NCBI GenBank assembly: GCA_003439945.1
Contig: QVRM01005933.1
Span: forward strand, 62,001-126,000
Direction: 5' to 3'
DNA from: Dermanyssus gallinae
Lineage: Eukaryota; Arthropoda; Arachnida; Mesostigmata; Dermanyssidae
Length of the DNA: 64,000 bases
Of this stretch, positions 45,226-57,613 are shown piece after piece. Within the stretch, counting starts at the first letter, position 1. Each line of letters begins with the position of its first letter. A model generated the notes under the pieces. That model saw only the letters and a program-made list of their open reading frames with translations. It searched no databases and was not told the origin of the DNA. Made by a program: the position numbers and the translations under genes.

Positions 45226-48200
45226 CCTAAAGACCATAACTATGCTTAGTACTTTACTTGAGCTGATTTGAGTTAGAACCTCGTTTATGGGAATAGAGTA
45301 GATCGTAAATAAGGTAGAGCAAAAGAAAAGATATATATATATATATATACGCCTCATTGCATTCAGCAAATTGTATATTGCAACGGGTTCACGGAAGGCA
45401 GCAGAGAACAAACTCCTTAAAAAGCCTTAAAAACTAAAGCAGGTCAAATTTACTGATGATAGCGGAGACTGGAGACGTTGTACCAGTGCTCGCTGTAATA
45501 ATCATTAGAAAATAATTCAGTACTAGTTTACGTGTCAACGCTTTCGCATTGTAGCCAAATAATTAAGCGCAAATTTAGGTACTACAGTTCGTTTCTAATT
45601 TTAGACATGTTTCCTTCAATTTTTGACAATCATAACATTAATTCATCGGTGATATAACATTTCCAGCATCTGCGACCTAGCGTGTTTTCTCAAGTAAGTG
45701 TATATATCGGTTGCCCTCATTTTGGCGCCCATTTAATTGTCCTTTTTTGCGCGACACTTAATTATAAATGAGCACAGTCGGGGGAATGACTTAGCATAGA
45801 TAGCCAGTAACTCTGACACCACGTGTCATGGATTCGGCCCGGCGTACCTCATACTCCTTTTGAAGCGATTGTAGTCACGTTATTTTCCGGTTCCATGTAA
45901 CCCTCGGTGCTTATCAGCCAATAAAAACCTCTTCGAAACTCGAGATTCACCGTAGATACGATGGCAAAACTACAAATGTCAATGAGGATTTTAATGGCTC
46001 GTATGCGCGCCCATAACTAATGAGTCGCTTTCATTAAATATAAATCCATTTGCACTAACTGCCCTATAATGACAGCACGTACAAAGCAAGCAATCGCTTA
46101 CTCTTAAAACGTGATAATGCTAAAAATATTATCATAACTCCGTGCAAACGTGTATAGTTTTCTTGATTAGGCGCAAATCTGAAATACTGAATCTTAGAAA
46201 ATAATCAAATTCTTAGAAATGCTATTTCACGAATAGTCGTTAAGTTGAAGGTCCCCGAGGCATACCAGAACAAACATATTACCCACGTTCATTTTCAGTA
46301 CTACAGAAATCACATGCACACGTTACAAACATTTATGTAACAGGTTATAAAGCTTGCACATGGGAAAACCGCAAAGCACAACCTTTGTAGCCGAAGCACA
46401 CCAAGCGTGACCAGCTTTGCTCGCATACTTCAATCCAACCCGGTTACCGACATAACAATCATCTGGGAAATAAAGCAATTCGACCCTTATGTTTACAATA
46501 ATAACAACATAAAGGTAGTAACGGACTATGCACTCATTCTGCTAACTAATGGCTTAGAACCACGCTTCCAATCCAAGTGCACGAGATGACGGTTACCTCC
46601 AGGCAAACAAAAGGCACCGTGACGCGGACCGTCTTCCCGTATGGGTCTCTCAACAGAAGGCCCGACTCTAGGCACCATTCGAGGCCTACGCTCTACAAGT
46701 GGCAGCAATCTTTCTGCAGCCAGCCCTAAGTTAGAGGGCCATGTCAGCAATGTCGTCCCTTGAGAACGACTCACTATACAAACATAATTTCGGAAGCTTG
46801 CGGCCCACAGGACGCTAGGACAAATACACAACCTCTACGAAATGCGCTTACCGACAAACTAGCCGCACACATCTGGCTTAGTTTTACAAAAAATCACGCA
46901 CACACACACACACACACACACACAAATACTACTGGCGCAAGACCTGCACAAACACCGGGCATTTCCTTCTATATGATTTTAAATTTACCTTTAGCATTCT
47001 GCACAACTTTTGCGCGCAACGCAGTCGGAATTGCTTCTTGCACGTCGGTGCTACAAGGTAGCACCGACGCGGTAGAATTTACTTAGGGATGATGAACACA
47101 TATCTCGGCACAGTAATGAATTGCAACTAAATAAACTAGAACAGTTATGTCCGACGTTATTCAGGCTCATTACCCTATTATCGTCCCCTGCGAATATCCG
47201 GCGGCGTTTTCACTCGACTAGGAAATGGTGGCGGTACGGGCCTTTCATGCTATTCAACAATCTTATAGACCGCCTACGCCCCGTTCTCAATTCTAGTGTA
47301 GCCATTCGCTAGCAGAGAAGCCTACGGCAAATCAGTCTCCACCATTGCGCTAGAGACGAGACTGTCGGCTATGGTCATGCAACGACCCTGCGACCTCAAC
47401 GGCGCAAAAGGGCGCATAAAAACCCACGCCTTTGCTAGACTTGGTGCAGATACGCGGCTAATAAAATATTCGCTTTACTGCTAAGTGGTCATTACCTCCA
47501 CACGGCTAACGGAGACTATACCTAGCAGGAATCTGAACTTGCCCTTACGAGGAAAACAGCTTCTCAAGGCAACTTCCAAGCCCCTTTACGGCGGCGATTT
47601 CTAGGTGAATCGAAGTTAACCCCTTGGTCAAGCCAGTCCACACAAAGCCACTGCTTATGCAGAAGAGCTACTTGATTATTGACTTACCCTTCATCGTAAA
47701 CGTTTCATTGCTATTCTTAGATTTTGGCTGAGAGAAGCAGCATAGCGAATTCGTAATCTACACCGAACCGCCTTAAATAATAATAAAAATAATAATAATA
47801 GCAGCAGCTCTATCGCCGCTGGATAGATGGCAGAACATGCTTAATGAGACACAAACCGTAAATACTAGAGTCTAGACAATGGGTAGCATTATTACACTAG
47901 AACTGGTAGACTATAGTATTTGTGGCAACGTCTTTGGAGACCCTCGAGCTTATGAGCTGTGGCACAGCAAAGTTTGTTTGTGATCTGGCAAGAAGTGCAG
48001 TGCAGAAGCTGCAAAATGCCGCCGCAGACCGGAAGAACAGATAAGGCAATTGCTATCACTTGCCGTCAGTCAGCAAGGGCAACGTGGTTTCGGCTACTGC
48101 GGGCATTAGATAGAAGTTTTGAGGCGAAAACAACACTGCTAACTGACACTGCAAACGTTTGTTCAGTTACAGTACAGGCACGCGCTACAAGAACGGCTTT

Positions 48201-48455
48201 TGCTTACGTCCGCGTTAGGATGTTCGTAATTTGTTTGCGGCGGCATTGCTCAGCACCACCAACTGTCTTTACGTCAATTGGCTAAAACGACGCTTACTGG
48301 CAGGAGTAGGAATGGTAGGGGGGGCGGGGGGGGGGGGGGCGAGATGAAGACGGAGCACAGGGTAGGAAACAATGCCGCGCCCTCGGCGGCTTCGACGACC
48401 TGCTGACGATAACTGGTTGCTTTTTCCATTTCGGAATCATGAAGAGTTAGCTAAC
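44538..48455. other. Last intron of the AKAP-like model
   Basis: It contains (TA)n at 45179-45217 and 45333-45349, and (CA)n at 46899-46924. It also contains fragments at 47160-47460 that may derive from an RLE-type LINE (ALETRLSAMVMQRPCDLNGA, then FARLGADTRLIK); I could not confirm that. No other exon was supported. Confidence 0.35.
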
Positions 48456-48819
48456 CTTTGATTCGTCGGTCGGCTTTGATCCACTGTCGAGGTCTTCCGG
48501 CGGGGGCGGCTGCGGGCGCACCGTCGACACGGGTGCGATGGGCGGCGCCATTGTTGCGAACACGATGTGTTCGTCGGGTTCGTCTTCGTCGAGGTCGCCA
48601 AAACTGTGGTAGCCGCCGCGCTTAACGGCGGCGCCCGAGGCCGGTCCACCGCCACCACCAGCACCAGCACGACCACCACACTCTGGTGAAGGCAGATGAT
48701 GAGGCGATGCCGCAGTGGTGCCGAGCGATGTGGACGTACAGGTAGGCGTTTTGCAATGACGTAGCAAAGACGTCCTCAGGTCGGAGTCCGCCGGCACGCT
48801 TCGTCGCCGTCTCCGACGA
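48456..48819 (-). CDS. AKAP-like gene, exon E
   Basis: The exon is 364 bp, from acceptor GTTTGACTTCAG (ending 48820) to donor TCAAAG|GTTAGC (48456/48455). It reads RRRRRSVPADSDLRTSLLRH, CKTPTCTSTSLG, a Gly-rich linker and KRGGYHSFGDLDEDEPDEHI. VFATMAPPIAPVSTVRPQPP follows, then an acidic end. Without splicing the frame would stop at 48445 (SKVS*). Basic, Gly-rich and Pro-rich stretches suggest a disordered scaffold region. It takes one base to complete its first codon, as exon D provides, and ends in phase 0, as exon F requires. Confidence 0.6.
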
Positions 48820-48820
48820 C

Positions 48821-49064
48821 TGAAGTCAAACGAAGGTCACACAGAAAATGGAAGAAAGAGGCAGTTAGAGAAAGAGAGAGGGAGGGGGAGGGGGAGAGAG
48901 AGGAACAGAGATAGCGTGAGGGCGTGAGAAAAGAAGCCCGCACATTCAGCCAGATAGGGAGACAATGTAAACATGGACAGATACCATTAAATGATTAGGA
49001 TTTTGCCGTCTTATTCTTTTTGTTCATGCTCTCGATTCAAAAGGTTTACGATTTATTTAGAGAT

Positions 49065-49104
<40 letters not shown>

Positions 49105-49208
49105 TGTGTACATGCATACAACAAGGCAACAGCAAACAACTAGCCATATCCCTTGTTTTTATTACTAAGAGAGTTTCGTTTACTATCGCCAATCTTAATT
49201 ACACGTAG

Positions 49209-49242
<34 letters not shown>

Positions 49243-50723
49243 GATAACAACTAGCACTGCTTCACAACGTACCGATAAAACAGAAGAAGTAGCAGTAGTG
49301 GTAGTAGTAGTTGTAACAGCAGGCTCGAATCGTGTGCAAACGACCGGCCAGCATCACGGGGGGACGTGTAATTAGACAAAGACAAGGGCAGCATGCAGCG
49401 CTGCTAAGAGGTACGACACATTGGCAAAGGAGCGGCGTTCCATTAGGTTGATTGCTTGACGGTTAACCAAGTTAACCAGGCGCAGAACCCAACGAGGAGT
49501 CGCGAAGCAACAGCAAGTGAGAGAAGGACAGGATGGGCGATACATCGACGTAAAGTCGTACGAACGTAGTGAACAGCAATCGTGACGACAACGTGTCTCG
49601 TCACGAAACGATTCTTCGACGTCGTCTGTCTGTCTAATGGTATTGGTTCTCCTGATGCTGCTGCTGCTACTACGTGCTACTACTACTACTACGACCACTT
49701 CTAACTATTCGTTACGTTAGTTCGTATTAGTTCGTAGGCGAAGTACACTCGAAGGCATGCATGAGTGTAGCCGTGTGTATGTATACTTTACTTACATGTC
49801 GCTCATGATCAGCCCTCAGGTGGCTTGCATCCGTCCGTGTGGCTAGACTTCGTTTAACTAAGCCTTGTCGTTTTTGTCCCCCTCTCGCTCTCTCTCTCTC
49901 TCTCTCGCCACATACGCACACGAAAACAGTTCATGATCTCGTTCTGTGCTTTTTGCTGCGTTTTTGGTTCGCTGCCTTCCCTTGCCCACGTCGGCCATAC
50001 GTATTCTATGGTGCCCTCTTAGCTCTGCACATTTTTTTTCCTTATTCCTCTCTCACTCGAGGGCCCGCCTGTGCATGCGTGCGTAGCGTCGCATCGAGTC
50101 TCTCATTACACGCAGCCACGCCGTGACCAGTCGAATTTCGCTATTGAATTTATTCAGCCGGACCGTATTATGATTATCATCAGCAGCAGCAGCAGCATCA
50201 TCATCATCATCATCATTATCACCATCAATTCTCTCTCTTAATCATTGGTCTCAGCATCAGCATCATCATCATCGTCGTCGTCGTCGTCGTCGTCACCATC
50301 ATCGCCATATATGTGCCGGCCGGCTTCACTCGAGGCTCACATACACATGTGTGTTGTCACGTTGACACAACTAACATACTGTCACGCTGACAGCCAAGCC
50401 AAACAGCAAAGCTGCCACAGCAACAACGACAACCACAACAACAACAACAGCAACAATAACAATAAAAACAACAGTGGCACAGCAGCACAAAGTGGGTTTT
50501 GATCAGCGTTGTGGCAGACGCGTCCGTGCCAGCCAATCAGCCACGTTTTTCTCGTATCTTTGTATGCGCACAACAGCAAACAGACGCAACCGAAGGACTC
50601 AATTAACAACCAGGCCTACCTAGTGGCTCATGGACCAGCTCATGGATCTCCCCTGTTGGACGAACGCGGACGAAACGCGGCTGCCGGTGCTCTCCTCCTG
50701 TACATTCTCTCTGTGTTGATCAA

Positions 50724-50800
<77 letters not shown>

Positions 50801-50960
50801 ACGTTCGTTTGTTTATCGCTAACGTAAACTGTTATTGAACGTTTGCTTTGCTAACTTAGTATAGCTATACCTAGTCTGGACAGTCTGGACCTTTGGCTGG
50901 CCATACAGCTGAGAGGTCTACGAGCGACATGAAAGCGAACGGATCGTGTTCCCCTTTGGT

Positions 50961-51016
<56 letters not shown>

Positions 51017-51378
51017 CACATACCATCATCAAAAGCTAATTACTTCAACTGGAGATCTGACTGTTGACGTCTACATGTACGAGGCCACACCTTAAATACG
51101 GTTTTTAACACCGCGAGGTTGAAGGAAAAAGCCCCGGGACACAAAGGAAAAAAAAAGAGAGAATGTACAGAGCGAGGAGGAGCACCGGTACAGAGGGGAA
51201 ACAGCTGAGGCTCTGATATTTGCGGTGACCGAAACCACAATGGCGGTGCTGGCAATGGTGGTGAGGCAAAAGGCGGTCGGGACGTAACGATCAGAATCTA
51301 ATTGGAATATTGGACTCTGGTTGGTGAACATAGTCCTTGTCGCGCGTCTATTGCTGCATGCAGCGATAACTTCGGTAC
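48821..51378. other. Intron of the AKAP-like model, simple repeats
   Basis: It holds a GA-rich run (48860-48905), (TA)n at 49067-49102, 49210-49241, 50742-50801 and 50987-51013, (CT)n next to the last two, and (CAG)/(ATC)/(GTC) triplets at 50178-50297. A minus frame at 49698-49372 is open but has no motif or acceptor that fits. Confidence 0.4.
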
Positions 51379-52603
51379 TTGCTGAAAGTGCTGCTGTTGT
51401 TGTTGTTGTTGTTGCTGCTGGTGCTGTTGTTATCATTGGTCAAATTCGTCGCCGCCGCCACCGCCATCACTGGAGGAGCGCTAACGGTCGTAACGTCCCC
51501 AGAAGGGCCTCGTACACATTTCGACTCAGCAACCTCAACTTCGTTGAGGGTTGCACCGTTGTTGGCCGTCGTCGTTGTCGTCGTCGTCGTCGCCGCTTCT
51601 TCCGCTGAAGTCGCCGTGCGATTCGGCGTCCCCGCCTTCGTCAGCAAGTCATCAACAACAATTCGTTGATTATCGTCGCTTATCGCTTCTTCGACTAGAT
51701 CGTTTACACGTTGAGACGTGATGCAACCGTCCTCCGTTCTGTGCATCGAATTACTTTCAATCGAGCCTATCTGGCACAGTATGCCGTTGCTGTGGTTACA
51801 GTTGTTGTCGTTGTTTATAATCGCGTTGCTGTTGCAAACGTTGCTGTTGTTGTTGTTGTTACTGAGGCCGCTGTTGATGGTATAGCTACTACTGTTGTTG
51901 TGGTCGTTGTTGTTATTAATGTTGTCGTTGTTGTTGCTGCTGCTGAGGTCGCTGTTGACGCTATGGCTATTGTTGTTGTTGTTGTTGTTGTTGATGTTGC
52001 TGTTGTTGCTTTTGTTGATGTTATTGCAGTTCAAAACGTCGTCGTCGTCGTCGTCGCCGTTATTGTTGTTAATGTTGCTGTTGGCGTTGTCGTCGTCGTA
52101 GTCATCGTTGTTGTTTTGCTTGGTGCAGTTACTACTACTAATGACGTTACTAGTGTTGTCGTTGTTCTTGTTCATGTTGGTCATCTGTGGCGTGTTGCTG
52201 CTGCTGCTCGGATTGATGGTTTCCAAACATAAATCGCTGCGAGAGTCCGACGGACAACGACCGTATACGCCATAGGACTCGCATAGGTGATCGTGGAGTT
52301 GACGAGGTGGCCTCCGAGGATTCGCCACGCACTTCGGCAGTTCTCGCCGAATTTGTTGCTTCATTTGGACCTCTGCTGAGAGATCGCTGCCGTTGTTGTT
52401 GTTGCTGCTGCTGTTGCTGTTGTTGTACTGGCTGAGATTCTTTTCGTCGGGCACTGTGTGCTGTGGCAGCGGCCGACCCTGTTCTTGACTCATCGGTGGC
52501 TGAGCCACTGTCGTTATCGGTCGTGGTCCAGATGTTTCCGTGGCTAAATCTCTTAGTGCCGTCGGAGACGCCTCCCCACGGTTTGGAGACGTGGCACCTC
52601 CTC
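51379..52603 (-). CDS. AKAP-like gene, exon D, Asn-rich
   Basis: This 1225-bp exon starts after AATTGCAG (52604-52611) with two carried-over bases. It opens with GGATSPNRGEASPTALRDLA and TVAQPPMSQEQGRPLPQHTV, then QMKQQIRRELPKCVANPRRP, all non-repetitive. From about 52210 to 51800 it is dominated by Asn runs encoded by (AAC)n with Asp and Ser. Then a normal stretch follows: GSIESNSMHRTEDGCITSQR, VNDLVEEAISDDNQRIVVDD and LLTKAGTPNRTATSAEE. The frame stops at 51348. A weak donor, AGCAA|GTACCG at 51379/51378, gives the phase needed by exon E. Otherwise this could be a terminal exon of a shorter isoform. Confidence 0.6.
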
Positions 52604-53046
52604 CTGCAATTGCATTCGCCCAGACGGCAAGCAACAATTAGTTGTTAGGTATATGTGTCGTTTTCTTGTCATGCCATTCACTCTGTCAACGCAACGCTCG
52701 ACGCTGAAACTATTCGGCGTCATGGCGCGTACCGTAGATGACGTTAGGTCACTGTCAGTCAACACTGCCAAAACTAGTATGCCAGCTATACAAAAACGAC
52801 TTTAAATTGGCAGTTAATATTTATTTTGAAGAGGAAAGAAAATATGACATTTATTATTAAATGACTATGGCACCGGGTACTCGGTCACATGGGCTATTCG
52901 CCCATGCTGCAAAAGCTTCAAATGATCGGACTGCGTTCGCTCGATGGTGAGAGAATGTGGCACGCAACGTGTGGTGACGCAAAGCCGCCATACACATAGT
53001 AGTATATTATATATCACGTTTGCAAGTACCTACATAGGACACGCAC

Positions 53047-53224
53047 CTAAAAAATCCCCGCTTCCTTTAACACCCTGTTGAAACGCGTGGCAGACGTCGG
53101 TCAGGCTCAAGCGTGGGGAACTCGAGGCCTTCTTTCTTTCCTGGTCATCGGCACACCGGCCATTCGTTACGTCCCGTCCGACCTCGGTTGCCGGTGCATG
53201 GTCAGACGTCGTCATCGACTTCGA
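53047..53224 (-). CDS. AKAP-like gene, exon C
   Basis: This 178-bp exon runs from acceptor GTGCTCTACAG (ending 53225) to donor TTTTTTAG|GTGCGT (53047/53046). It reads SKSMTTSDHAPATEVGRDVT, then CADDQERKKASSSPRLSLTD and VCHAFQQGVKGSGDFL. It starts in phase 0, matching the end of exon B, and ends with one extra base, matching exon D. The Arg-Lys-Lys-Ala-Ser stretch resembles a PKA target site (KKASS), which is a weak hint only. Confidence 0.6.
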
Positions 53225-53318
53225 CTGTAGAGCACTTTGGATGATTTCCTAAGGAATGAACGCCAACAGCTTCTTATTGCATGCGTGGCCTAAAGCGTTC
53301 GAATTAGGTGTGTTATTG

Positions 53319-53321
<3 letters not shown>

Positions 53322-53363
<42 letters not shown>
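53322..53363. repeat. (TA)n microsatellite, 5' of a LINE A tail
   Basis: A TA run directly before the truncated LINE A tail at 53364; it pairs with the TA run at 53492-53513 on the other side. Confidence 0.9.
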
Positions 53364-53365
<2 letters not shown>

Positions 53366-53490
53366 TAGACATAGATTATATGGATGCGTAGGTAATGTAT
53401 ATGCTGCCGCTCTAAGCGCCCCTAATATAAAAGGGTGGCATGTGTATTTAGGTACATGCCAAGCGAACAATAAATCAATCAAAATCGATC
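53364..53490 (+). mobile_element. LINE A 3' tail, inserted in (TA)n
   Basis: About 127 bp match 6972-7100: TAGACATAGATTATATGGATGC, CTGCCGCTCTAAGCGCCCC, TAATATAAAAGGGTGGCATG and AATAAATCAATCAA. TA repeats flank both sides, so this short copy appears to have gone into a (TA)n tract. Confidence 0.85.
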
Positions 53491-54227
53491 AATATATATA
53501 TATATATATATATCATTCCTTGTCAAATATATTTTGATTCAGATGCGCTAGCTGTGCAGTATGTCACACAGTGTGCCGCTGGCACGTGATAAGCAACCTG
53601 TATATAGGAAATTAAGAGGTCGAATGTATAGATAAGTATAGGGCAGATGTATACAGAGCGCGAGGCGGTCTGTCCGTGCTGGAGGCCAGGTAGCATCTTA
53701 TCCAAGTTGTACTTCGCCTATTTTGACTCCTACATATAGCATGAGGACAAAACCCAAAAACATCTATTTACTTGTGTGCTGATAAATACAATCACTTTTA
53801 CATGCGTTGTGTGTAAAGCTTTCTACAGCTTGTGTAATTTGGTCATGGAATGGAAACTTGATCAAACGAGGTATTTATAAACCAGTTGATCGTAGGCAAG
53901 ACTACGTTAAAACGCAAAAAAAATATTTTAATAGGTTATTTCAGTCGTTCTTTATGACAAGGTATGTTTATTGTTGGCAAAAACGACTAACTATTTTAGA
54001 AAATTTTATCTCTCGCCGACAGTAAGCAAAGTGTCCGATTCAAATACTATGTCTCGTCATAAATTTGTGTCGCACAACTAGTGTCTCGACCAAGCTATTT
54101 TTGGGTAAGTTCAAATGTACACTATACTAGTTTTTCCGTCTTTCTCAGGCCACGGGTATGAAACCAACTTAGACCAATGCCCCAACCCGTTAATCTAACG
54201 TTTTTGCACCGTCAGACCGATTCAATT

Positions 54228-54515
54228 CGATATTCTCGTTTAATATTGCGCACACACCTTCAACATTCAAGATGTTTAGGAACGTGTGCGCGATATTAAA
54301 CGACATATGTTCTAACAAATGTGCTTAACCCTAAGCGAGCTGTGTAAATAAGTGTAATCTAAGTGTGCAATATTACGCGATATTCAGTGTGATAATGTAT
54401 GTGCAAAATTGCGCAACACATGTAAAAGTCTATGTACAACATTACGTAGAGAGAAAAAAAGTGCGCGTAATATTAAGCGAGGTGTGTTGAAACTTGTGCG
54501 CAGTATTATGCAATG
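54228..54515. repeat. Degenerate minisatellite with an inverted first unit
   Basis: A motif close to GTGTGCGCAATATTAAGCGA recurs at about 54284, 54362, 54400, 54432, 54461 and 54495, with spacings of roughly 29-45 bp and strong divergence. A further unit at 54233-54257 is inverted (TTTAATATTGCGCACACACC), forming a possible hairpin with the unit at 54284. Confidence 0.6.
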
Positions 54516-54774
54516 TACCGTGTACCGATATACGCGGGAAACATTCAGAGAGGTGTGTGCGTGTGAAGATGCATACGTGTGTATATGCTACAAGAACATT
54601 ATGAGAGTGACAGGGAGTGGGCGGATAGATGGTGAAGGCCAGATCTAGCGGTCAACCAAGGCCCGGTCTAATATGAGCTGAGGTCGTCGTCGTTGTCGGT
54701 TGGGTCACGGCGACTCGTCTTCAAACGCCGCCTCCTTGTGTTGATGGGATTTACTTATATATTGCTATACGTAC

Positions 54775-55028
54775 GGTGGCCAGCTGTTCGGCCCGCTGTC
54801 GGATGCACTGCTCGTGGGCGCTCGTGGGTGGCGGCACACTGGCCGCCGCCGCCGGATTGGCGTTGATCGAGTCCTCGATGATGATCGGGGGTGGACGTCG
54901 ACGTCCTGAATCCGTTGACTTGCCCCCGCTGATCACGCCGTTCATGATGTTGCGGGCGACAGCTTCGGCGTACAGCTCGGTCGAAGTAATGCCCGAACAG
55001 CCCGGCTGGTTCTGCACGCTTGATTTCT
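54775..55028 (-). CDS. AKAP-like gene, exon B
   Basis: This 254-bp exon runs from acceptor GCCGACTTGCAG (ending 55029) to donor GCCACC|GTACGT (54775/54774). It reads KSSVQNQPGCSGITSTELYA, then EAVARNIMNGVISGGKSTDS, RRRPPPIIIEDSINANPAAA and HEQCIRQRAEQLAT. The segment A-EA-VA-RN-IM-NG-V is an amphipathic helix close to the consensus for PKA regulatory-subunit binding, with Met at one position where Ile, Leu, Val or Phe is usual. The two bases at its start complete the codon left by exon A. It ends in phase 0. Confidence 0.65.
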
Positions 55029-55324
55029 CTGCAAGTCGGCACATAGCCAGTCAGTGGTGAGTCAGCAGGCAAGGTAAGGAGAAAACGTGCGCGCGTACGA
55101 GAGATAGATAGAGAGAGAGAAAGAAAGAGAGAAATATATGGGTATGTGTGTGTGTGTGTTTGTGTCGGTCAAAGCCAGAATAGATATTTTTATCTCTCAT
55201 TGCATCACCTGCCGACAGCAGACGGCAGCTGATGCGAAGAGAGGAGAGAGAGAGAGAGGCAGAACAAACGAAAAAGTATAGAAAGCAAGAGATACCTATC
55301 CTCTCACTCTCTCTCTCTCTTTCT

Positions 55325-55455
55325 TTATGTATTAAGACTTTATGTAAAATGAAAAACAAAAAGAAAAGAAGAGCAGCTGACTGTATAATAGTATAATTTT
55401 CTATGTTATATGCATACTCAAAATGAGTGAAATAAATATGATGATGATTTATGTA
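55325..55455 (+). mobile_element. Second copy of the short LINE tail
   Basis: The end ATACTCAAAATGAGTGAAATAAATATGATGATG matches 30846-30878. TTTATGTAT occurs at about 55325 and again at about 55448, a possible 9-bp target duplication around roughly 113 bp. Confidence 0.5.
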
Positions 55456-55594
55456 TACAAAAAAGTGGCACACGCCAAAATCGACCTGGGTGCATCGTGA
55501 CCGCGCGTCACTTACCACGGCTTTGACACTGCAAACTGCGCTTTTGACTGTGCTCTGTATACAAATACACAATATACACAAAACGCCGAATAAT

Positions 55595-55630
<36 letters not shown>

Positions 55631-55639
55631 TCTTTGTTG

Positions 55640-55885
55640 CGAGTAGGTCCCATTTCCCATCTCGATGCAGAACTCAGTACCAGCGGACGGATGTTAGCCC
55701 TCTAAAACCCATACCCACTAAACGTGCCTTTTCCTTAAGCTTCACTCTCTGATAGCCCAGATCTCCATAGAACAGTAACTGTGCGCCATCAGGAAAAGTG
55801 GCGAGTGCCACTTGGGTCACTTGGCTGGGGTCACCCACGGGTTCCTCCCACCGTTCGGCCTGCTCTGTTTCAACACTTGTTAACC
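55640..55885 (-). repeat. SINE-2 (tRNA-like), copy 3
   Basis: On the minus strand it reads GGTGGGAGGAACCCGTGGGTGA, then GTGGCACTCGCCACTTTTCC, then GTGAAGCTTAAGGAAAAGGC and the A-box-like GTTTAGTGGGTATGGG, in the order of 32776-32917. The B-box region is degraded. A (TA)n run at 55600-55627 adjoins it. Confidence 0.65.
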
Positions 55886-56229
55886 CTATTCAAAGGCACG
55901 TGATCTATTAGAACAGCTAATCAAAAATGTAGCTCTTTATTTGCAGCTCTTGCTATTGTGACACACTCTTTGCCTCTCCTCCGCCTTCAGGTCCCAGGGA
56001 AGGGCTTGTTTGTTCTTATCGATACGCTTGTACAATACTGAAGGGCGCTTCTCTCCGGGTGCTTGACTCGGCCAATGATATCAGGAAATTGCTCCTGCCT
56101 TCTTTTGGTTCGTAAATCTTTGGCAAACTAATTAACGCCTACTTGGCCATTACGATATAAATACATATAAAACCAGGCAAACACAGCATAGCAAATAAGG
56201 CGCAAACAAAATAAAGGAAAAATAAGATG

Positions 56230-57365
56230 GAAACCTTCAAGAGCACAGTGTTCCTCATCCGCTCGCTCGGCTCTCCTACTAGTGGACCCAGACGAGATAG
56301 TGAAGAAGCGGAAAAGGACACCGACATGGACTCCGACTCAGAGAAGGAGGACATGGAGAGCATGCCTGTCGCAACGCCGCTGACCTAGACTCAACGAAAA
56401 AAATTCGCAGCAGTGGCGATTTTGACAAACGACCCGACAGAGGATGTAACCCGTCGAGCCGCAGCCAGTTAAAAGTCCAAAGAGATGAAGAAGACCCGAG
56501 TTGAAGGGGCTCTGCAGGATAGCGCAGGGAGTCTGGGCCATGTGGAGAAGCAGTTCACTGCACTTAAGGAAAAACATATTGCCACACCAACGGACATTGA
56601 GGCTACCATCATTTGCTTCGACAATGCACGTTTTGCACCGGATAAAGGACAAAGTCGACGAAAGCCAATCGGCCATGATCGGAAACAGAGCTCGCGGGGA
56701 TTGGAAGCAGAATACGCGACTGTCCGAAGGGCACAATTAAAACCTCCCGCCTTTCAAAGAACAGAGTCGCGATACGCGTGGGTAATGCTCATCACAATAG
56801 AGTCAGATAAGAACCGGGCCGCCGTCAAATACATTTCCGCTTGCTAAATTGGCGCCCACCCGTTCGGGCGGGAGGAGTGGCGGTGCTAACGAATAGCGAA
56901 CAACTTAAGCTTATTAATACCGACCGGCAAACACAACCCGGCGTCCCCCAGCAGAAAAACGCTTACTCTGGTGAAAGGGGGTAACAGTCCCAGAGATCTA
57001 CCCACAGGGGGCTTCTAGAGATACTATGCAAAACCCTTGAGAGATGCCATTACAAAACCAACGCAGAATCTGTGTCCCTTTACATTTACCAGAAGCTGAC
57101 TGAGACATTGCAGAAGAGCCACCGAGACCTGCAGACAGGTTATCTGTTTGGAAAGCATCACAGAGACACATAATCTGGGAATACAGGAAAAAGAAAAGTC
57201 GAAGCCCAGTTATGCTGCGGGTGCGGGAACGCTAGACACGTCGCCTAAGGCTGCGAGGCCGAAGACCCTAGATATTACGTATGTGGGAATGTGAGCTGCC
57301 GTGCTAGATCTGCATGTCCTAATTACCTTCGAATCCATGTGGCCAAGCAGTCAGCACACGCTAAT
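56230..57365 (+). pseudogene. R1/I-like LINE ORF1 (gag-like) remnants
   Basis: An acidic, Ser-rich start (SPTSGPRRDSEEAEKDTDMD, about 56270) is followed by GHVEKQFTALKEKHI (about 56540). Near the end are clustered Cys/His motifs: CGNARHVA..C (about 57222-57250) and VCGNVSCRARSACPNYLRIH (about 57280-57340). Several zinc knuckles at the end of ORF1 are typical of R1/I/jockey-type LINEs. Stops and shifts are present. It reads directly into ORF2-like sequence downstream. Confidence 0.5.
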
Positions 57366-57613
57366 TAAGGTGGTAGAACTAAGTCGGATGGTTTTAAGAC
57401 ACGGATGTACAAACCCCCAGTAAAACATTAAAGTCAATGCCATGCAACTGCAACAAACTGCAAAAGTAGCAGGCTAGCGCACGACATGCTACAAGAAATA
57501 ACGCAAGCTTTGTTGCCATCAGTGATCTAAATATGGTAGAGCAAGCACAAAAGCAGGGTGGTACACGGATCTAATATTTAGCGTTACAATAATTAACCAG
57601 TTCCTCGCTTATA

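Noticed and set aside
46526..47760. Possible further retroelement ORF
   Set aside because: Only weak segments resembling the RLE-LINE post-RT region were seen around 47340-47460; too degraded to assign.
49372..49698. Minus-strand 108-codon frame inside the intron between exons D and E
   Set aside because: No suitable acceptor, its start lies in a TAC repeat, and exons D and E already join in phase without it.
51711..52232. Plus-strand Val/Ala-rich frame opposite exon D
   Set aside because: It is the antisense of (AAC)n and lacks any non-repetitive part.
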